Assembly (NCBI GenBank): GCA_012861695.1
Contig: JAAOOA010000173.1
Span: 190,001-254,000 of the forward strand
Source of the DNA: Trematomus loennbergii
Lineage: Eukaryota; Chordata; Actinopteri; Perciformes; Nototheniidae
DNA length: 64,000 nucleotides
Direction: 5' to 3'
Shown: positions 57,779 to 64,000 of the stretch, one piece after another
Layout of the letters: the number at the start of each line of letters is the position of its first letter
Numbering within the stretch: the stretch's first letter is position 1
Position numbers and translations under genes: made by a program
Notes under the pieces: generated by a model
The model's database searches: none
What the model was told of the DNA's origin: nothing
The model's input: the letters and a program-made list of their open reading frames with translations, nothing else

Positions 57779-58207
57779 CAGTGGTGGAATAAGTACATAA
57801 GATATTTTATATTAAGTGAAATTAGTAATACCAAATACAGAAACACTGTTACAAGACAAAGTAATGCATTAACAATATGACTTCAGTCAAAATACAAACA
57901 TATTGGCATTTCAAAATAATATTTCTTATAGTAAAGGACAATATTTATTATTAGAATAATGTATATATCCCTTTAATGTTGCAGCTGGTGAAGGTGGGTT
58001 ACTTGTATTTACCTTTTATTCTGCTGGGAGACTTAACCTTTAACAATAGGCTACTGTATATCATTTTTTATTTATTGAAAATATTTTGAATTAATAATAC
58101 AAATCTGATAATAGCTGAGTAAATAGGACACTATCCCTCTCTAAATGGTAGTAAAGTTAAAGTATAAAATAACATAACAAGTGAAAATACCTTAAAAAAG
58201 TACTTAA
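57779..58207. mobile_element. hAT-type element (CAGTGGTGG family)
   Basis: Left end CAGTGGTGGAATAAGTACAT; interior GCAGCTGGTGAAGGTGGG matches the intron copy (AAAGCTGGTAAAGGTGCAGC). The right end is decayed near AAAAAAGTACTTAATAC. No target duplication visible. Confidence 0.6.
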
Positions 58208-59246
58208 TACATAGAAACATGTACAAATTGAATAGATAAGAGATCAATGACAGCAAAGACATCCTGATACAATCGATAACAGCTTTAGATAAGTGAACAT
58301 ATTTATTAGGAGAGTTAAGGCACAGAAGAAAGGAGGAAATGAGACTCATACACCATAAAGTCTTTATAGAGTGAAGGTCAACGGATGTAGGAGTTTGGTT
58401 GCTAAACTCTGAATGATTGATTGAGATAAGATGTGTCATAAAACATCAATCCTTTCATAAAGTGTGCAGGACGGCAACTCCTTTGAAACGTTATGACTTA
58501 TATCCTTTGTTTATAGTTCATTTAGTTGAAGTAGTCTAACTTATTCTGCGTATTTGTATATTGTGCACTCTATATATAAATATATATTGTTCTATCTTTC
58601 AATTGTTAATATGTATACACAACCTTCAATTCCTGTGCAATGTCTTTTACATGCTGCTGAAACAAAAAAAGGTACATCCAATCTAATCTTGTCTAGAACA
58701 GTGTCCATATATTAACAGATGAACCCTCCTAAATCAGTCTGACAGGCGGTCCTGCTCTGACTGAAGCAGAAAAAAGGAAGGAGATGAAGGAGGAGGAGGA
58801 GGAGGGGAACATGTGAAAGGTGTGTTTGAGGTGTCGGTGTGTGGGGTTTTGGAGGGACGACGGAGGGTCAAAGCCAGCAGCTGCACTCTCTATAATTAGC
58901 CGTTGAGGCGAGCAGAGGCTCCTGGGCCATTAATCAAAGAAGTCCCAGCAGAGAGCACCAAGAAAGGAACGCCGTGCTGTGTTGACTCTTTATCTGGAAA
59001 AGAGGTTTACGGAGCGCATGCCCAAATATAGCTGCCAAGGGCCTGTTGCCTGGATATCCCTGCTGGAAGGTAAACAGAAGAGGGGGACGCTGGATCTGCC
59101 ACGTCAATGAGCTGGCAGGAAGTAAAGGCCAGAGAGAGAGAGAGAGAGGGAGAGAGAGAGAGGGAGAGAGAGAGAGGCTGATAACCTGAGAGCAGCAGAC
59201 TGGATGTTAGCCGGCTGGAGAGTTAGCTTTACAGGAGAGCTGAGGC
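58208..59246. other. Intergenic; retrotransposon tail and a candidate conserved patch
   Basis: Near 58630-58692, CAATTCCTGTGCAATGTCTTTT, then ATGCTGCTGAAACAAAAAAAG and (AATCT)n resemble a LINE 3' end. The patch 58860-59060 (GCACTCTCTATAATTAGCCG, GGGCCATTAATCAAAGAAGT) is unique and may be conserved regulatory DNA. A purine (AG)n run lies at 59132-59177. Confidence 0.4.
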
Positions 59247-59340
59247 AGAATCAGAAACAGGTTTATTACCAGGTTGACACGTACGAGGAATTTGACTTGA
59301 TGTCATGGTGCATACATCAAAGTAAAACATAATTTTTAAC
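59247..59340 (-). mobile_element. Retrotransposon 3' UTR fragment, inverted (CAGAATCAGAATC family)
   Basis: AGAATCAGAAACAGGTTTAT and ACACGTACGAGGAATTTGAC, related to 48471-48560. Coding region absent. Confidence 0.6.
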
Positions 59341-59638
59341 TAGCACCTGTTTCGGATTTGTAAGCATACCTGTCTGTCCCGACTACCCAGGGAAAGGTCA
59401 GAGAATTTAAATGAATGTCTGTATGTATGTATACTTTGCCAAGACTTGGAAGGAAAGGGGTAATGTATGTGTGTGTATGTGAGCAATAACATGTAGATTT
59501 GAGTGGACTGAGGTGGGTGTGATTTATATGTATGTTATATATTTGTGGAATTTCACAAAAGAAAAGTACAAACATTTTTTAAAACACAGATAGAGAACTA
59601 TTCGAAGAAACTATAATAACATTTAAAAATAATACAAA

Positions 59639-59943
59639 TTAAAGGTAGGGTAGGTAAGAATGGAGAAACCGGCTCGAGATCGCTAGAATTTGAAAATACA
59701 CAACCGGAGAAAATCTGCCCCTTCCTTCAGACTTCCTTACAGAGCCCCTCCTCCAACACACACGAACGCGCACATGACCAATGAGGGCACGAGATAAGTT
59801 TGTGCACAGATGGAAGGCTGACAGGCAGGTAGGCCATCCAGTTATTTTAGCCGGGCCGGCTTTTACAGTACCACGGCTTCCACAGATGACATTTTTTTAT
59901 GGATTTTTTGCTGGTTTCTCAAACTTGCATACCCTACCTTTAA
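59639..59943 (-). mobile_element. TTAA-type MITE, family C (shorter inverted copy)
   Basis: TTAA at 59639-59642 and 59940-59943; ends AGGTAGGGTAGGTAAGAA and GCATACCCTACCT. The body is the reverse complement of 44299-44687 in reading order (CTTACAGAGCCCCTCCTCCA, GCGCACATGACCAATGAGGG) but lacks about 80 bp at one side. Confidence 0.87.
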
Positions 59944-61819
59944 ACAAATACATAGTAGTATATAGCAGTATTTACATAGAAATAGAATGGAATCAAATAT
60001 GTGCAGTAATAAAAAAGAACAGATATAGTGTACATTGTGTGCATTAATGTAGGGCATAGAGTGCGCCTTATCTGTCCGACAATTTTATTACGCGGCCGAC
60101 GGAGCAGAGCAAATCTGATATTGATCGCATCAGACCTGCAGAGATAAAGCCGACAGGAAGCTCTCTGCCGCAGCATCTGTCTGAAGTTAGAGAAGCCAAC
60201 ACAAGAACCATGTTAACAAAACACCAGACATGACAAACTTGAACAAAAATGGGTAACTCCTGAACAGACATGATATGCATTGAACGCATATTTTTGTTTT
60301 ATAGCAGAAGTGAAAAGGGAAGATCTTGTGAGAAACTCTATAAATCCACCAAACATAATAATATAGTGAGACTGGCCAACAACATCTGACCCCAAGCCTT
60401 TCTTGAACAGCAAATATGAATTGTTTCCATCAAATCAGATTTAATAAGGTAGATATTTAATAGACCTACAACAGAGCCTTGAGGGCAGTCAAATCATGTG
60501 AAATAAGTGATCAGGCCCGTCTTACCAAGTAAAAAAGTTCCCCAATCAATCGACACCACCAAAGAAAGAAGATATTTTTCTATAAATAGTCAAAGTGTGT
60601 GTCTAAATGAGGCTGTGGAAGAAAATGTGGGAGTTTAACCTGCTGTTAACCTTCTGTTTTCCAATGACAGCAAACATATATGAGCTGTGGCTGTGATCGC
60701 TTCCTGTCCTTAAACAAGTAGTTAATATTCCTACCATTGCGATTGAACGTCCTTTAACCTTCACAAAGTATTTAAAACCCAGACCATCGCATTTGCCTCA
60801 CTCTAGTAGTTATATCCCTGAACCTGATCGTATTAAACCATGGTGGATAACAGATTAGAAAACGGTACAAAAATGCAAAGGTGAGTTGCAATGTTTTTGG
60901 CATTTAAAGATGAAAGAATATCGTCTTGTTGATATGTGTTGTTGTGGTGGTGAAATAAACAATATGTTGACGTTGGGAGAACTTGTTGGTAGACCATGGA
61001 CGCTGACTCACATCTAATTGAAGGCCAAAGCTCATTTTAAAGGAAGGTATTTGATGTATTCTGGCTACTACTCTGTTTGGTGTTTCCTTTACACACTTTG
61101 ATTAAAGAGCTTTTACAAAGACGAAACCTGAGTGTGTCATTCATCCGGTCTGCGTAGTTTAACTTTTTGGCAAAGGGTTTTATTCTTCCTCTTCCCTTAA
61201 GCCTCGTTGTTTCATCTGCTTCTTGGCAAACATCTCAGAGGTCTGCTCTTTCAAGAGGGGCTCCCATCCTTCCGGCTTCTCTGTTTAGCCTCAGCTTTGA
61301 GCGTTAGCTTATAAATACAGTGTGGTTTGAGCAGGGCGGGGCTCTCAGCCGCGTTGGGGGGCCCGGATCGTCTTCTTCAGATCTGCTTTGTAATTAAATA
61401 TCCCCCGCAGCAGCAGAAAGGCTTAAAGAAGGAAAGAGCTGCTTCCCTGCCAAATGCCTTCTGGTAAATGTGTAACAGCTGCTCAGCACTTTCAACCCGG
61501 ATTGCTCAATATTTGGGTTGTTTCCCAAATCAAAGCCCCACTACCTTTGAACCCTCCTCTCCCTCCTCACCCTCCTGCAGGACGCTGCTATATTTGATGT
61601 GTGTGTGCTGACGTCAGCTCGTCTAATCTTATCTTCACTTCCACGAGGGAAAGTTTGTTCACAGTGTTTTCCTGAGGCGTCTGTTACAGCACTTTACACC
61701 CTGTCTACACTTTAAACATGATACTTTAAGTGAGAATAGAATATAGATGGAAAAAACCAAGGAGAATAATTTGAAATAAAATCCTACGTTCTGCATCATT
61801 TGAAGGGAAAAAAAAGTGT
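59944..61819. other. Intergenic; possible conserved patch
   Basis: AT-rich to 61180, then a GC-balanced unique patch 61190-61480 with a homeodomain-like GTAATTAAATATC. Short ORFs show no domain and no gene is supported. Confidence 0.35.
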
Positions 61820-62608
61820 AAAATCTTTGAGACTTCAGCCATCAAGATCCACAAAATGAGTTAAAAACACTTCAAAGAAATGAAAAAGCTGGAAAACTCA
61901 GGGTACTTGACCCAGAAAAGAAACACTTGGTGAGAGTCATTGCCTTTGAGAGGCTAGACAGCAGCTTCTTGGAGCCTTGCAGCCTTTTCCATTGTCTCTT
62001 TATAAATTCCACCCTGTTATATATCAGCGGCTTGTAGCATTTGAAGCCCGAAGGGTATCCGACTCTTTCACACAGACCTGAAACTTGACAATGTCATGCC
62101 ACGCTCAGCCATTCAGGGTGACATTTATTTGACAGTTCCATCCTTCGAAGTCAAAGTTGGAACGACCGTGCAATCTTGTGCGTACAGAGCTCCAGAAGTT
62201 ACCTCGGACCTCCCCACATCTCAAGCAATCACCATGTGAGGAATGGGATGTGTCATGGCAGAACTGTATTTTGGTACCAACTTCTTCCCTGGAAACCCAA
62301 CATACCACATCATGAGAGCTGTTTGCCATCTGCTTGGTGAAGAAGACCACCTGCTTATGGTTGGGAAGAATATTTGCAAGTATTTCTCCAGGGAGCAGGG
62401 CTCAAACAGTCCAGGATGGAGACTAAAGACATCAATAGGATACAAAAAGACAACCGGTTTTTGACACTGTTGGAAATGTGGATGAAGCAGTAAAGTGTGA
62501 CACAGTTGACAATGTTGAGTATAAGGACAAGATGCATGTATACGACTCCTAAAACGGTTGCTCGATCTGGATGCTGAGTCGTTCTTCCTACATTACAGAT
62601 CAACCTGA
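61820..62608 (+). pseudogene. HIPK-like protein kinase pseudogene (kinase domain)
   Basis: Frames along this strand read as pieces of a homeodomain-interacting protein kinase (HIPK)-type catalytic domain, a CMGC kinase. In order: ETSAIKIHK (the beta-3 lysine); a stop at 61862-61864; KHFKEMKKLENSG; LDPEKKHLVRVIAFERLDSS; QPFPLSLYKFHPVIYQRLVA in another frame; then GIRLFHTDLKLDNVM (catalytic-loop Asp and Asn kept, P to L in DLKP). Next come HAQPFRVTFI in a shifted frame with the DFG motif lost, VQSCAYRAPEVTSDLP, a TGA at 62237-62239 where the Trp of MWSLGCV should be, GMGCVMAELYFGTNFFPGN, then WRLKTSIGYKKTTG, a stop at 62462-62464, VDEAVKCDTVDNVEYKDKM and LLKRLLDLDAES. At least four frame changes and several stops make it inactive. 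No intron interrupts it, suggesting a retrocopy or an intronless family member. Confidence 0.82.
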
Positions 62609-62962
62609 GTCAAATCTAGATTATAATTGATTTTATAATTGGGATCATATTCGGTGTTTGACTCATGAATCTTAAAATATTTTCAGTTAAAGATCTGTCC
62701 GCGTGTTTGTGTTGGATTTTGCTGCCTTAAGAAATGTCTCCTGTATCGACAGTCAAGCTCACACACTTTTGGCAATGTACACTTTTTAACATTTTAAATT
62801 GTATAAAAGAGGTGGTTTCCTTGTACCATGGCACGTGTTATTCTCTTGTCCCTGCAGCTTGTTTTCAGTGACTGTATCCTCTGTGAAATAAACACAATTC
62901 TTATCTTGGAACTCCTACAACTGCCATGTGGCAATATCTGCCTACTGAGAATTGAGTGTTTA

Positions 62963-62963
<1 letters not shown>
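62609..62963. other. Intergenic, nothing recognised
   Basis: AT-rich sequence after the pseudogene. An A-rich or poly-A end that would mark a retrocopy is not evident within 300 bp of the last kinase-like codon. Confidence 0.4.

Positions 62964-63060
<97 letters not shown>
62964..63060. repeat. (TG)n microsatellite, about 97 bp
   Basis: TG run with one TATG interruption near 63028. Confidence 0.96.
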
Positions 63061-63061
<1 letters not shown>

Positions 63062-64000
63062 ACAGGGCTGTTTCTGAGACAAAGTCCAGAGTGAATGTGC
63101 GTGCGGGGTCGGGCTTGGTTAGCTGAACAACAGCAAACGTGGTCTGCTGCTCTTCACAAACACTTTAGCTCTGTGTCGGCCTGCGTAACGCTGCGTAAAG
63201 CACATTTATCTAAATGTCAAACTGTTTATAGCATGTGATATACATGAGCGTATGTCTGACGCAGGTCCGCATGAATGAAGGCCTTTTACAAACGTCCCAG
63301 AATGCTTCCCTGTGGCGCCAAAGCATTGCACAAAACAAGCCGGATTTATAACTGCATGCCAACAAAAACCTAGAGATTTCTGACCCCCAGAGAGGAGGAA
63401 GCACCGGATTAACGCCCAGATGCGGAGGCGTGTGGAGAGATTCTCCATCTGACTGGCAGTCAGCTGATAGCAGGCAGATAAATGGAGGCAGTGTAGAGGC
63501 AGAGGAAATCAGGTCACTGCTGCTCCGAAACAAGGACACACATTTTATTTTCTGCTCCAAAGAGGGGGGGGGGGGGTAAACAACTGGAAAACAGGATTTA
63601 TAGTCTCGGTTATTTTTATTGGAGTCATGAGGTTTCCAGACTGCTGTTCTTCCGCTGCGTGCTCCAGCAGTTTGTCACCTCGCTGACATTAAAGTCCACA
63701 AACCCAGAGGGACTTTTAGAGGACTCTGCAGCCGGCAGGAGGAAAACACCTTCACTTTTAATAGGCTCACCTTTTTATTTATTTTTGTTGCATACTTTTA
63801 ACAAGAGCACGTCAACATATCTTTGTGCCCAGTTTCCGACAGCACAAATCAGCAGGACATACGTCAGTGTTAGCAGCAACTGCTACAACATGTGGTTTAG
63901 TAGTGCATGGGAAAGTGACAGATTTGTGGGGGCTTCATAGGAAGAACTGAGTCAAACAATAATTTAGTGCATTAACAGGCACTACTAACTTGCTTTTTCA
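63061..64000. other. Intergenic; possible conserved patch
   Basis: Patch 63090-63480 is GC-balanced, unique, and without domain-bearing ORFs. A poly-G run lies at 63566-63575. The window ends in AT-rich DNA. Confidence 0.35.

Overview
The window looks like intergenic DNA from a teleost fish, probably a spiny-rayed (percomorph) species. The evidence is very long (CA)n/(TG)n microsatellites, an L2-type LINE 3' end with an ATT tail, tRNA-derived SINEs, many TTAA-flanked and hAT-type miniature elements, and one vertebrate two-exon gene. There are no operons, Shine-Dalgarno sites or dense ORFs. Species and chromosome cannot be named from the sequence.

Only one intact gene can be supported. It is an IRF2BP2 orthologue on the + strand (coding exons 49041-49824 and 50858-51597, 507 aa), a nuclear co-regulator with an N-terminal C4 zinc finger and a C-terminal RING-type finger. 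A GC-rich upstream segment carries an NRF1-type palindrome, a full CRE and a three-codon upstream ORF. Its 1033-bp intron is largely filled with transposon remnants. About 49 kb upstream and 12 kb downstream hold no other intact gene; the only other gene-like sequence is a dead HIPK-like kinase copy (about 61820-62608).

Layout: 1-376 degenerate minisatellite; 0.4-8 kb microsatellites, a SINE, a (CTA)n tract and a fish L2 nested in an LTR-like repeat; 8-22 kb paired CA/TG tracts, hAT and TTAA elements; 22-27 kb two copies of one hAT element, one carrying a nested TTAA element; 27-34 kb LINE remnants, a 1.46-kb TTAA element and a 57-bp minisatellite inside a MITE; 34-48 kb microsatellites, a GATA palindrome, SINE, MITEs and a candidate solo LTR; 48.7-52.1 kb IRF2BP2; 52-57.6 kb local tandem duplications; 57.6-64 kb MITEs, the HIPK-like pseudogene and a TG tract.

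No new enzymatic or defence system was found. The most informative signals are structural: a TTAA element caught with its own empty site in the same window, a 56-bp element made of little more than its two inverted ends, a minisatellite that has expanded inside two copies of one MITE family, and a rearranged MITE containing a copy of its own flank.
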